The notes under the pieces are model-generated. The model was given only the letters and a program-made list of their open reading frames with translations, made no database searches and had not been told where the DNA came from. Position numbers and translations under genes: made by a program. A stretch of DNA of 64,000 bases from Dipteris shenzhenensis (taxonomy: Eukaryota; Polypodiophyta; Polypodiopsida; Gleicheniales): assembly GCA_047967505.1 (NCBI GenBank), contig CM106539.1. One strand, written 5' to 3'. Shown here one piece after another: positions 1 through 11,571 of this stretch (positions within the stretch are counted from its first letter, which is position 1; each line of letters opens with the position of its first letter).

Positions 1-576
1 TTTGGTGGAGCCCTTGGATCCTTTTATAGAGTACATGTATAAACTCAAATAAAGGCATATGCTTTATAATGTTAAAGAATTTCATAGACTGAACTAAGTT
101 CATGTCATATGACATTCTTTATCTAATCTAAAGGCTCCCTAGAGCCTAGCCACATGCAGGAACATTTGAGGGCTAATCAACTGCTGACAAAGGTTTGGTA
201 GTGTGAACTTGAACTGGCTCTTTAGTGCTACCCACCATTCTGGCCAAGAACAGAGGGCTCCAAATAAACACTCTATCCTTTCCAAAGGACCTCCTTCCCT
301 ATTTTAAGGATGCATTTAAGGCTTGGAGCAAGCTGAAATAGTCTTCAGCAACCATCAATCTTTCTTCTCCTTTCTTGCAACCACCTTCCCCCAACCACCC
401 TCTCATTGTAGCATGTGGCAACAGTGGAGTTGCCATTGGATAGAGAAGCAAAAATTTGACCTACTAAACCTCTGTGGCCTCGCTCTTAGGAGTGCTTCAT
501 TGTATAAAAGTTCTGAAGCTTTGTTAAATTTTGTATTTTTGCACCTTTCATTCAAGTTTAGTTTCTGCTTGTCTAG
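1..576. other. No gene seen; possible intron upstream of the PP2C exon
   Basis: I see no supported coding sequence here. Short open frames exist but have no recognisable motif. The stretch just before 577 ends in a T-rich tract followed by CTAG, which suits a splice acceptor, so this may be intron of the phosphatase gene that follows. That is inference from position and the acceptor only. Confidence 0.35.
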
Positions 577-774
577 GTCTTTGATGGACATAACGGCAGA
601 GATGCTACCCAATTTGTGAAAGAAAATATGTTACAGCTCATTTTACATGATGTGGCTTTTCCCACTGAACTAGAGGAGGCTGTGCAACATGGATTCTTGC
701 AAATAGATATGCCTTTCTCTGAAGCATGTTTCACTTATAATATCTCTTCTGGCACAACAGTTATCATAGTTTTT
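577..774 (+). pseudogene. PP2C-type protein phosphatase exon, interrupted by a retrotransposon
   Basis: The translation from 577 starts VFDGHNGRDATQFVKEN, the plant PP2C metal-binding block (usually VFDGHGG). It continues with an acidic helix and SEACFTYNISSGTTV, matching the family's SSGTT segment before a beta strand. PP2Cs are Mn/Mg-dependent Ser/Thr phosphatases, and the D of DGH coordinates metal. The exon probably starts at the CTAG acceptor (575-576). The frame runs directly into the TG of a Copia LTR at 775. Sequence beyond the element (6566 onward) does not continue a convincing PP2C and meets a stop soon. One glycine of DGHGG is N. No other PP2C exon is visible, so this is a fragment or an interrupted pseudogene. 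Family assignment is fairly sure; the subclade is not. Confidence 0.72.
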
Positions 775-1131
775 TGTGAAGAGAGTGGGAGAGAAGTAAG
801 GATCTCACTTGCAGCTTTCTCACATACACAATGGGGGAATACACACAAAGGTGGAGGCTGAAAATAGTTTTTCTCTTCTTAGTTGTGAAAGCCAAAAAAA
901 CTCTTTCTAAGTACAAAAGGAATAGGTGAACCCTATATGTGGGTCTCAAACCAAACTCAGCTAACTAAGGTGGCATACTAACTGAGCCATTAACTAGAGT
1001 ACATAAAAATAGCTATCATCTAGCTATTATTCATGGGCGGTGTACCAACCGCATCTGCAGCTAACAAGTCAGTGACATAAATGCACAATGGTCACCCTGG
1101 CATATCATGAGTGGAGCTCGATATCTCAACA
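775..1131 (-). repeat. 3' LTR of Copia 1
   Basis: This 357-bp LTR is bounded by TG and CA and pairs with 6208-6565. Because the element reads on the minus strand, this left copy is the 3' LTR. Confidence 0.93.
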
Positions 1132-1140
1132 CTCCCCCTT
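1132..1140 (-). other. Polypurine tract of Copia 1
   Basis: On the minus strand the sequence AAGGGGGAG lies directly before the 3' LTR, the standard place and composition of the plus-strand DNA primer. Confidence 0.8.
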
Positions 1141-1156
1141 GAGCTCAATCCCAATT

Positions 1157-4100
1157 CTACACACCAAGCAGGTCTCTGAACTTGTGCAGCTTCTCTGTGC
1201 CCAATGCCTTCGTGAATATGTCAGCTACCTGATCCTCTGTGCTGACATAAACTAGATCAATAAAACCTACTAGAACCTTCTCCTGCACATAGTGATAATG
1301 CACCTCAATGTGCTTTGTTCTAGCATGATAGACTAGGTTATTTGCCAAGTGTATACTGCTCATGTTGTCACAATAAATGACAACTGGCCCATCTGTAGAC
1401 GGATGCATATCATAAAGTAGCTTATGCAACCAAGCTACCTCACATGCAGCCATTGCTGCACCCCTATACTCAGCCTCTGTGCTCGACAAGGCAGCTATAG
1501 GCTATTTCTTGTTGCTCCAAGTGACTGCAGCACTCCCAAAAGAGAACACATATCCACTAGTAGATTGTCTATTAGAAATACTACCAGCCAGTGTATCCAT
1601 GCAACTATATCTAAACCCCAGTCTCATAAAATAGTCCATACTGCAATGTGGACTTCACATACCTCAGTATGCGTCTAGCCGCATCCAAATGCGATTTCCT
1701 TGGAACCTGCATAAACTGACTTACCAATCCAACAACATAGCTCAAATCTGGCCTAGTAATAGTCATATAAATCAAACTTCCTACTATGCGTCTATACATA
1801 GTAGGGTCTTCCAGAAGCTCACCTGCATCTGTGCTCAACTTCACATTTTGCTCCAAAGGAACTGAAATAGGCTTATAGCCTATCATCCCATATTTGGACA
1901 GCATGTCCAATCCATACTGCCTCTGCAAGAGCCATATCCCACTTGTGGATCTAATCACCTCAATGCCCAAGAAGTAACGCAGCTCTCCCAAATCCTTCAT
2001 CTCAAACTTCTGCTTCAATAGCATTTTCACATGAAGGATATCTTCATCACTATCACCTGTGATGATCAAATCATCAACATAAATGACAAGCATCATAATG
2101 CCTTTCTTTGTTTTTCTCACATAAAGTGAGAAATGTGCCTTGGAAATCTGAAAGCCAATAGTGACAAGATCTTGTCAAACCATGCTCTGGGTGCTTGCTT
2201 CAAGCCATACAAGGCTTTCTTCAACCTGTAAACAAACTCAGGATGAACAGCATGCACATAACCTGGTGGCTGCTCCATATAAACCTCTTCTTGTAAATCA
2301 CCATGCAAGAAGGCATTCTTTACATCCATCTAATGTACAAACCATCCCTTTGATGCAGCCATAGCAATGACTGCTCTTACGGTTGCCATCCTTGCAGCCG
2401 GACTAAATGTTTCTTCATAATCAATGCCATATGTCTGTGCATACCCCTTGACAACTAATCTTGCCTTGTATCTGTTCACAGAACCATTTGCATTGTGCTT
2501 CACCTTATAAACCCACTTGCAGCCAATTGCATTCTTTTCTTTAGGCAAAGGCACCAATTCCCATGTAGCATTTGCTTCCAAGGCATCCATTTCTTCATCC
2601 ATGGCTTTCTCCCATTTTTCTTTTCCCATGGCTTGCTCAAAAGAAGTGGGTTCTGGTTCATGTATCACTTTGACCATATAGGCATAGTGAATGGCTATAA
2701 ATCCATCATATTTCAGCCTATCCATAGGATACTTAACTCTGGTAGACCTACACAGAATAGGCTCACTACTAGGTGCTCTCAAAACATCCCTTGTCTTCCT
2801 TACTCTAGGTGTAACAATAGAAGGAATACCCAACTCATCATCAAGGCTCTGTTCTAAGCCACTAGATTCACCCTCCACATAAGAGTGACCTGCATTCACA
2901 TCAAACATAGGCTGATCTACTTTCTCTTTTCTTTTTTGTGATACTTGCATACCACTATCTGCATTGCATTAAGGAGATCCTCCTGATCTCAATCTGCCTG
3001 TCCATGGCGAAGTATGTGAACCACTACTAGAGGACACTACAGGTCCACTAATATTTTGTGATTGCTGCTATGAATTCTGTGCAGCATTACCATTTTGTGC
3101 ATCTACATCATCAATCACATTTACTGGTTTATACCAGCTGCTCATCTCATCAAAAACAACATCTCTGCTTACTGTAAACTTATGAGTAGAAGGGTTATAG
3201 CATCTATACCCTTTCTACTATAGAGAATAACCAATAAAGATGCATTTCTCAGCTTTTGGATCCAACTTGGATCTCAACTCATCTAGCACATGAACATACT
3301 AGGCAATGCAACCAAAAACTTTCAAATGAGAAATATCTGGTTTCCTACCAGTATACCTCTCCTCTGGCATCATGCCATGTATTGCTGTAGTGGGAGTCCT
3401 GTTCATTATGTAGACTGCTGTAGCAACTACTTTAGCCCAATAATAATCTGGCACATCTTTTTCGTTGAGCATGGCACAAGTTACCTCTCCAATATGCTTG
3501 TTTTTCCTTTCTGCAAGTCCATTTTGCTGTGGGGTATGACTACATGAATATTGTTGCTTTATGCCATGCTCCTGCAGGAACCTTGCAAACTCATTTGAGA
3601 GGTACTCTCCCCCTCCATCTGACCTTAGGCATTTTTTTGCAGGCCTGTTTCTTTCTCAACCATAGCTTTAAAAGCTTTGAAATGCCCAAACACTTCACTT
3701 TTCTTTTTCATAAAATACACCCAAACTTTTCTGCTGTAGTGATCAATAAAAGTGACAAAATAATGACAGCCTCCAATAGATGCAGCTTTAGTAGTCCACA
3801 CATCAGAGTGGATTAATTCCAATGGCCTCTTACTCTCTTGAACATGTCTAGGAAATGGTTTCCTTGCCTGTTTTCCAAATTGATAGGCTTCACATACCTT
3901 ATGCATTTCTACAACCTTGAATGTAGGCAATCCTGCAACAATATTTTGGGCCTGCATTAATTTAAGTCGCTGTACATTAACATGACCAATGTGTTTATGC
4001 CATGTATCAATATCTGCAACTACACTAATCCCATGTGCAAACATTGCTGCACTCAATTCAGGCATGTTCGCATCCAACGTAAACATCCTGCCCTTCTTCT

Positions 4101-5677
4101 TCCCTTTTGCTATCAAGCGACCTTTATTTTTCATATCCTCAACAAAGCATCCATGACAATTAAATCTGACCTACAAGCCGTGCTCAACCATTTGACCAAT
4201 AGAAACCAGGTTCTTGGTGATATTCGGGACATGAAATACATCAGACAGGTATTTCTTTTTCCCACCCTACATCTCAGGGGGGTCACTCATCATATGTAAC
4301 CCTATCACGTGAGTTCAACAGAAGGATATTTTTTATTTCTACAATTTACATAAATAAATATACATGAGGGATTATTTAAAATAGTTTTGGAAAAAATTTA
4401 CAGATTTGTATAGAAAAGGGGTACATTTTATTAATGAAGAAATTACAGATAAGGGATTTTAAAAATAGGCCTTGAACGCACGTGATATAGAGGGTTTATA
4501 CATAGTGACCCCCCCAAGCCCTACATAGACAAAGGAATTTTACCAATCTGCACAAGGATGTGCAGTATCATCACCAGTCTCCACAAATCCTGGTCTTTCC
4601 ATTTTCCTTGCATCCTGCATCCATTCTACATGACCTATCATGTGGTTTGACGCGCTTGAATCAACATACCAACATCATTACTTTCTTCTGCACTTGTCAC
4701 AGAATTGGTCATGTGCTGCATCATAAACAAATGCTTATTTCTGTCATCACCCTGTCTACTAGAGGATGCATAATTGCCTTGCTGTAATTTTCCAGTCATG
4801 ATACTTTTTATAGCAGTCTTTAACCATATGACCCATTTTACCACAATAGTAGCATTCAACATTTCTGTTTGAAGTTTGGCCTCTCTGCCATCCACCACAA
4901 CCTCTTTGGCTCCCCCTGTCTCTAAAGTTACCACATCCTCCTCCATAGGACTGGTTTTCTTGAATTTGCTGCATATTTTGATTTCTGCCACGGCCTCCAC
5001 ATCGGCCTGCTCTACCTCTGCCTCTACCGGTAGAAGACTGTTTCTTTTGAAGTTCCTCCTTAAGAAGATGTACCACCATTTCTCTTATCTTAAAAAATTA
5101 GAAGAGCAATCAACTCCCCAAAATCATGAAAATTCTCACGGATGGCAATGGATGTACGGAATTGTACATAATCCTTTCCTAGACCATTCAAGGTCACAGA
5201 AACTAAATCATCATCTTCCATTGGCGACCCAATAGAAGTAAGTGCATCTAAAATCTTCTTCACCTTCATGTGGTAGTCATTGATGTTCATATTTTCTCTG
5301 CACATTATGCAACTCCTACTTGAGCTGCATTTTCCTAGCTTGCATATTTGTGCTATACATTTTTGTCAAAGTATCCATGCCTCCTTTGGCGTGCTTGCAT
5401 CCTGAATATGCACAATCATAGAATCTAAAATAGTGATAGAAAGCCAGTACATAACTTTTCTGGCTCTTATATGCCAGCCTTTAAATGTGTGCAACTCCTG
5501 TTGATTGGGAACATTAGGAATAACTAGTTCTTGTTCAGCTCCAGTAGTGAACTCCCAATAGCCTTTTCCCTTAAGGAAACTCGTCATTCTAAACTTCCAT
5601 GCTTGGAAGTTGTTCTTGTCAAGCTTTTTAGTGACTTTCTGTGAAAGAGCATCAGACGCCATTATAGAACATTGCAA
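1157..5677 (-). pseudogene. Copia 1 gag-pol polyprotein, broken
   Basis: The polyprotein encodes capsid, protease, integrase, reverse transcriptase and RNase H for retrotransposition. Visible parts, 5' to 3' on the minus strand: a Gag N-terminus with FQAWKFRM (about 5600), a CCHC zinc knuckle CYYCGKMGHMVKDC (4813-4854), a pre-integrase WHKHIGHVNVQRL (about 4020), integrase IHSDVW and YFVTFIDHYSRKVW (3720-3830), RT blocks GCKWVYKVK and [12 protein letters not shown] (2180-2520), the YVDD catalytic box (2070-2081), and RNase H STEAEYRGAA near 1460-1490. The frame is cut by several stop codons (around 2985, 3075, 3220, 3300) and frameshifts (about 2117, 1610), and a MITE is inserted between the zinc knuckle and integrase. 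It cannot make a full protein. Confidence 0.9.
4273..4518. mobile_element. MITE copy 1 (hAT-like, 8-bp TSD), nested in Copia 1
   Basis: This is a 246-bp non-coding element. Its ends read CTCAGGGGGGTCACT and, on the other strand, CTTGGGGGGGTCACT, so it has roughly 15-bp imperfect terminal inverted repeats. It is flanked by the direct repeat CCCTACAT (4265-4272 and 4519-4526), an 8-bp target duplication as made by hAT-type transposases. Subterminal CACGTG hexamers occur near each end. No open frame of its own is seen. The host is Copia 1, so this copy moved after that retrotransposon inserted. Confidence 0.85.
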
Positions 5678-6190
5678 AAATATTCTGTCACTGCAAAAAA
5701 CACAACTTCTGCCTCACAAGGGCAAATTTGCAAAACTGATGAAGGTTGTATTTGACCACACAGTCACTTCCTAGTGACGATTTTGCATCAACAGGCAATA
5801 AGAATGATTATGTCATTCCCAATATCTCTACGCATAAGCATATGATGCAATTTGCAAGGCAACTTTTCATGGACCTGCGGAATAGTGGTTGCACAGCAAA
5901 AACAGGGCACTTTTTTGAGTGCCTGTGGAAATCTTCCACCACCAAAACAGGCCCCAAAATGGCCTCAAATCAAAAAAATAATGTCACCGATGGCTTTGCC
6001 CATGCCCGTAGGATATACTGCCCTCTTGCCACACCACGAAGGGCATCCCAATCTGAGACAATGCACTCTTGCACTTTCTGGCTATGCTACCTACAGAGAT
6101 TTGCTCCCAAACTCAAAAAAGGAAAGCAACACTGATCCTCTTACCAAGACACCGCGAACTTGGTTTGCTTTCTTTAGATCCTTACCATGA

Positions 6191-6207
6191 ACCAAGCTCT
6201 GATACCA
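6191..6207 (-). other. Primer-binding site (initiator-Met tRNA) of Copia 1
   Basis: The minus strand reads TGGTATCAGAGCTTGGT directly inside the 5' LTR. TGGTATCAGAGC is the usual plant Copia site complementary to the 3' end of initiator methionine tRNA. Confidence 0.92.
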
Positions 6208-6565
6208 TGTGAAGAGAGTGGGAGAGAAGTAAGGAGTCTCACTTGTAGCTTTCTCACACACACAATGGGGAAATACACACAAAGGTGGAGGCTGAAAATA
6301 GTTTTCCTCTTCTTAGTTGTGAAAGCCAAAAGAAATCTCTCTAAGTACAAAAGGAATAGGTGAACCCTATATGTGGGTCTCAAACCAAACTCAGCTAACT
6401 AAGGTGGCATACTAACTGAGCCACTAACTAGAGTACATAAAGATAGCTGTCATCCAGCTATTATTCATGGGCGGTGTACCAACCGCATATGTAGCTAACA
6501 AGTCGGTGACATAAATGCACAACGGTCACCCTGGCATATTACGAGTGGAGCTCGATATCTCAACA
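6208..6565 (-). repeat. 5' LTR of Copia 1
   Basis: This 358-bp LTR pairs with 775-1131, is bounded by TG and CA, and lies next to the primer-binding site, which makes it the 5' LTR on the minus strand. Confidence 0.93.
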
Positions 6566-7940
6566 TTTTCATCATTGGAAGTTTGGTAGCATTTGAAAGT
6601 GTTTTTGTATTCTTGGATGATGTTGAAACCCTATTTTTCATGCATGGTTGCACATGATATGGTTGTTTTGGGTCTTTTTGTCCCTTTGCATCGGGACCCT
6701 TTTGTCTAATAGAAGTCAAATGTTTTTTTCATTTAGGAATGTCCTTGTTAGCACTAGATAGCAACCACCTCTACTTAGCTCGTTGTGAGCTAAGTAAAGG
6801 TGGTTGTTCAAAAAAATCGTGGCTATCTATGTGTGGGATTAGCTATGGCAATGGCTAGCAAGCTCTTGTGATGGTTGGTCGTGTGTAGGTGGGTATTAGA
6901 TGAGTCTACAACAAAGATAACTGGTCATGGATACCATTCGAGGGTAGGTTGATTCATGAAGAAGGAGATTTGTTGCAGCAATGTCAAAGCATTTGTTGAG
7001 CTTGTGTGGAGCAATAGATGGTGATAGGCTGGGATATACAAGGTTGTCCATGGCCTAGATTTCAAGTCGGAGGAGTTTGGTGATCATAAAAGAGTTGTGA
7101 AGGCTTGAAAGTTGCATTACCACAAACAGATAAGTGCAAACAATTCCACGAGAACTTCGATTGCAGCGAGTGTTAGTTGTCACCTATTCGCATCTGCGAT
7201 GCATATCTATTAATTAATTCATTGTTGCAAATTCCCCACTTGGTATGATCTTAGGCAGATATGGAGTTTCTAGGTTTCGTCCACAAGGAGTTGCTTTGGG
7301 AATCTCTCAACAAGAGGTGACTGGATTTCATCTTGCATTGGTAGAGATTGTAGAGTCATTGGAAGAGACCATCTTCAAAATTTTCATAGAGAATCTATGC
7401 GAATGTTTCATTACACCTTTGATTGTTATCTAACTCAAAACGGGTGAGTCAAACTAGTAGACTTTAATCCCTTGGGAGCATTCACCCTCCCTCTTCTTTT
7501 TTCTTGGGAAGAGCTGGAGGATATATATTTGCAACTAGCATTGGTAGTAGCCGACATAGAAGAGAATACAAGGAAAACTTCTGAGGCAGAAGACCTGAAT
7601 AGAGGGCTTGTTGGTGAGGAGTCATGGAACGCTGAGACGGATTGTAGTTCAAACTATAAGACTTCTGATTTCCAGCAGGAATTGTAGAATGTGTGAACGA
7701 TGAAATATAAAAGGGAACCCAATCTCATACATGTGGTAGGTGAAGAGCTACAGTAGGGACACTGCTACTAGAGGATAGAGTTGAGTAGGTGAGGGACAGT
7801 GCTACTAGAAGTTAGAGTTTAGCAGACGAGGGACACTACTGCTAAATCTAGATGTCAAGGCAAAAATATTCACTCTCAAAAGTTGATACCAAGTCTTGCA
7901 AGAATAGCTTGAGAAGCATCAATGAGATAGGGTATTATTA
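6566..7940. other. No recognisable gene
   Basis: Moderately AT-rich sequence to the right of Copia 1. Short open frames at 7245-7433 and 7472-7687 have no motif I recognise and no clear initiation context. The part next to 6566 should be the continuation of the interrupted PP2C locus but is not recognisably coding. Confidence 0.4.
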
Positions 7941-8185
7941 CTTGGGGGGTCACTATGTATAAACCCCCTATATCATGTGCGTTCAAGGCCTATTTCTAAA
8001 ATCCCTTATCTATAAATTTTTCATAAATAAAATGTACCGCTTTTCTATACAAATATGTAATTTTTTCCCAAAACTATTTTAAATAGTCCCTTATGTGTAT
8101 TTATTTCTGTAAATTTTAAAAAGAAAAAAAATCCTTCTATTGAACTCACGTGATAGGGTTACATACGATGAGTGACCCCCTCGAG
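7941..8185. mobile_element. MITE copy 2, inverted relative to copies 1 and 3
   Basis: This 245-bp copy of the same family starts CTTGGGGGGTCACT and ends AGTGACCCCCTCGAG. It lies in reverse orientation to the other two. The flanking 8-bp duplication is TATTATTA (7933-7940) and TATTATTG (8186-8193), 7 of 8 identical. One of the two CACGTG hexamers is mutated to CATGTG. Confidence 0.82.
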
Positions 8186-8387
8186 TATTATTGCAAGTCG
8201 GGAGATAGAGCTACATAGATCCTTCGATAAAGAAAAAGCTATGGTAGATAGAGTCACTGAAGCCGTTGCCTGGAAAAAGGAATGGCAATCCAAAAAAGCC
8301 ATTTGCCAAAAAGCCGGTTCGCTTGAAAAAAAAAGCCGTTTGCTAGAAAAGCCGGTTCACATGAAAACTGATGTTTACATGTTGGAA

Positions 8388-8461
8388 GGGCTTTATGCCT
8401 GCCAAACGGGCTTTATGCCTGCCTAACGAGCTTCATGCTTGCCTAACGGGCTTTATGCTTG
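8388..8461. repeat. 20-bp minisatellite, about 3.7 copies
   Basis: Units start at 8388, 8408, 8428 and 8448, with consensus GGGCTTTATGCCTGCCTAAC and a few substitutions per unit. The preceding 100 bp contains looser, related repetition (AAGCCGGTT-like). No function is evident. Confidence 0.75.
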
Positions 8462-8499
8462 TTGGTGAAAAGATTTTTGTTTACTAAGACTGTAAAAGA

Positions 8500-9238
8500 A
8501 CAAAAAAACTCAAATAAAGCAAGCTCAAAGTGGTAAGGGTGTATAGAACTATCATCATACAAGATCCGTAATGCTCAGGGGGGGTCACTCATCATATGTA
8601 ACCCTATCACGTGAGTTCAACAGAAGGATTTTTTTTATTTCTAAAATTTACAGAAATAAATATACATAAGGGACTATTTAAAATAGTTTTGGAAAAAATT
8701 TACAGATTTGTATAGAAAAGGGGTACATTTTATTAATGAAAATTTTTACAGATAAGGGACTTTAAATATAGGCCTTGAACGCACGTGATATAGAGGGTTT
8801 ATACATAGTGACCCCCCTGAGCCGTAATGAGGTTGATACATTTTCATTGTCACAATGCATACACATCTTTCTGCTTGCAGATGACCACACTTGAATTGGC
8901 CTTTGAAGGAACTTTGAAAACCATGCAATGACAAATCTATCTCCCCAAAGGCCATCGCATGATATCAAAACACTCTTTGTCATGTGTTTTAACTCCTTAT
9001 TGTTGAAACTCAAATCCAAATATGTATTGAAATAGTTTATTGTGTGCTAGTCATTGTTGTGCAAGTTCAAAACAAAATTTTGGAATGTTATAGTCCATAG
9101 TTGTTCAAAGGTCATCCCGTTTTCCAATAGGTACATGACTACGTCAAATAAACAATCACTTGGTGTGTAACCATAATGCATGACACAGCCTAAGTTCTGT
9201 TTGTGCAAGATGTTATCGATTGATTTGTTTGGGTCCAT
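8500..9238 (-). pseudogene. OTU-type cysteine protease-like gene remnant, split by MITE copy 3
   Basis: OTU proteases cleave ubiquitin-like chains, and OTU domains also occur in some transposons and viruses. On the minus strand the remnant starts near 9238 and contains YTPSDCLFDVVMYLLENG, which resembles the OTU catalytic block (D-x-x-C-L-F). After a frameshift around 9020 it reads SCDGLWGDRFVIAWFSKFL and RPIQVWSS, like the central OTU strand-helix region. A MITE then interrupts it at 8574-8821. Beyond the MITE the same frame resumes with LYDDSSIHPYHFELALFE, where the H would be the catalytic histidine. The frame is kept if the MITE and one CCGTAATG are ignored. An in-frame stop near 9050 and the frameshift make it non-functional. 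The OTU assignment rests on pattern memory, not a search. Confidence 0.5.
8574..8821. mobile_element. MITE copy 3 with perfect 8-bp TSD
   Basis: This 248-bp copy starts CTCAGGGGGGGTCACT and ends AGTGACCCCCCTGAG. It is flanked by a perfect duplication CCGTAATG (8566-8573 and 8822-8829). It is the cleanest definition of the family ends and is co-oriented with copy 1. CACGTG occurs near both termini. It splits the OTU-like remnant. Confidence 0.9.
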
Positions 9239-9239
9239 T

Positions 9240-11265
9240 GTTGTTGTTTAAAATGCCAGGCTCACCTTTTTTTTCTTAAAAGAGAAAATCTGTCAATAGG
9301 GCTACCTTTGAAGTTTTAAATGAATCACTTTGACGTCCTTCTAGAAGCCGTGCATAGCTTAGTAAAGATAATAGAAAATAACTCAACTTGTTGATGAAGT
9401 TGTAATTCTCGCAGCAACTAGAGACCCATATCTCACACCTAGAGTTGAAAACCAACACTCAATTGATGCAAGTCTTGTGTTATCAACATAGCTCGGGTGA
9501 TTGTTTATTCGATGTAATAAAGTACTTACTCAATACTATTAGACTCTAATATTATCGATGTTGCTTCAGCCTGAATTCTTACAACATTTCTCTCTTTTGA
9601 TGCATGTTCTCGATGCAAAGTAAGATTCAAAACCAGCAATAGAGATGCCATGTGGGATGCAAGATCAAAGGATGACATTTCATATGGTTGCAGTCCATGA
9701 CATAATATTATTTAGGTTGCAACCAATGATGAGTCATGAGCTCTTGTGAGCATAGTCTTATTCATGCATTCGTTGGGCTTCAATTCCCAAAAGGTGCTAA
9801 TATTTGCACATCATCAGGGCAATAATAAAACACTACCCCTAACATTTGTAGGGAGGTCTAGGTCTTGATGGGCCTTGTGTCATGTCTCATGTTTTTTTAT
9901 TTTTTTATTTTTTTCTCTTTATGATATTTTCATTAAACGGTATGATCCAAGTTCCAGTTTAATATTGTAGTTATGTGCTCCATGACAAAAAAAAGGAACT
10001 TTGAAATATAAAGAGCTATCAGTGACAATAAGTGAGTCTCTCATGGTTAAGTAGAGGCTATCCGCTCTGAGTAACCTTGCATTTTTTCAACTACATGGAT
10101 GCAGGATTGTCCTTAAATTTCTTATCTTTAGAGCCTTAATTGATAGAGCCTCATAAGTCGAGCATAGTCGAAGCCAGTGCTTTTGTGCATACATGCACTC
10201 TTGTTTATTACCAATACCTCACTAAACTTGGGCAAAACGTGGAAGTCCATAAATGTGACTTTAAAAAACTTTTCTCTATGCATGTATTGGAGCAATCATT
10301 CTTCATGATGTATGATATCATGTGAGTTTAGAACATGATATAGACATTGTACACAAGGAGTAATTTTCATATGCCTCCTTAAGTGGGATATGCAAAATTT
10401 ATGTATCATAGATATCTCTAGACATGCTCTCATGTACATAGAAGTGAGAATAAGCTTATACAATGGATGCACCCACTTGATGACATCGATGTGGATGTCA
10501 TAGTAGGTATAAGTCACCATTCCACATGATGGAGTTGAAGTTTTAACCTTTTGGAGTGCTTGTGGATGACTATCATAAATTTTGGAAGGTGTTGCCAACG
10601 GTGATTCCACTAGTTAATGCTTTTCTTGAGACTCATGTACAGCCATTGACAATGTCTATCTTCTTATCTTATATCTCTTATTTTAGAGTTTGAGGTGGCA
10701 AGCAAAGGCTCTTCCACGTGTCCATCAAGGGGTTCCTCTTTATCTTGACGATTGGACCAATAGAGGAGTTTTAGAGGAGTTTTATGAGTGGGTTAATAAT
10801 GTGGCACCATGAGACTACATGAGTCATGATCCTCACGTGCTCATCAAACTGCCATAACTTCTTTCAATCTTTTCTGATTCTTAATTTGTCTCTTTCCTTT
10901 GTTCCTCTCATCTTATCCAATGTGCATCTTCACTACATTCATTCTCACACGATCTTCACCACCTAAGGTCCATGTTGGGCTCTGACCATCTATGTCATGT
11001 TAAATAGAGGCTTCCTCAATTTCCCCGACATTCCACATGAACACACTTTGAGGAAGGAAGTGAGTAGCATTCAAAGGGATGTGTCATGTGGCACTCATCC
11101 TTGCACATCTCTTTCCTTGATCTCTTGGCTAGCCACCCCACCACCATAGATCTGTGCACCATGAAAATCTAGCTCAATCTACGAACCATGAAAATCCAGC
11201 TCATGGCCTTCCCACACAGCCATGCGAGGCACAAAAATTCATGTGGATTGCTTGCATGTGGAGGT
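9240..11265. other. No recognisable gene
   Basis: AT-rich sequence with only short open frames (for example 10140-10325 plus, 10296-10610 minus) that show no motif I recognise. A run of T-rich sequence lies at about 9893-9915. I see no RNA gene or repeat that I can support. Confidence 0.4.
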
Positions 11266-11274
11266 GATCACAAG

Positions 11275-11571
11275 CATGGATGATTTTTTCATGTTAGTTT
11301 CATTAAGAAGCAAAACTTTTATATTGGTGTCAAAAGTTTGTATGCCCTAATAAAAAATAATTGTTTGAAGTATTCGCCAAGTTTTAAAACATTTATGTGA
11401 AAAATTTCAAAGTTTTGCTAGGATTTACATGTTTTACTTTAAAATTCAAAAGAAAATATAGAAAATTATTCCATATTCTATCAATATTGTGAAACTAAAA
11501 GAACTAGCTCGATAAGCTTTCACCAAGATTTTATATTAATATATAAGTATACCTTCAATAAAAACATCTAC
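11275..11571. mobile_element. Non-autonomous element with 9-bp TSD, copy 1
   Basis: A 297-bp AT-rich sequence starting CATGGATGATTTTTTC and ending near AATAAAAACATCTAC. It is flanked by GATCACAAG on both sides (11266-11274 and 11572-11580). A related 296-bp sequence lies at 31910-32205, also with 9-bp flanking repeats. Nine-bp duplications are typical of Mutator-like elements. The terminal inverted repeats are weak by eye (GGATG-T-rich against AGATGTTTTTATTG), so the superfamily is uncertain. No coding capacity. Confidence 0.65.

Larger units (their letters stand above)
775..6565 (-). mobile_element. Copia LTR retrotransposon 1 (decayed, minus strand)
   Basis: A complete but mutated Ty1/Copia element of about 5.8 kb read on the minus strand. 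Two LTRs (775-1131 and 6208-6565) begin TGTGAAG and end CTCAACA. A primer-binding site complementary to initiator-Met tRNA sits inside the right LTR, and a polypurine tract inside the left LTR. Order on the minus strand is gag, zinc knuckle, protease region, integrase, reverse transcriptase, RNase H, as in Copia. The LTRs differ at roughly 18-20 sites (about 95 percent identity by eye), so the insertion is old. Flanks are TTTTT on the left and TTTTC on the right, so the target duplication is imperfect or lies in a T run. A MITE (4273-4518) is nested inside. Confidence 0.93.
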
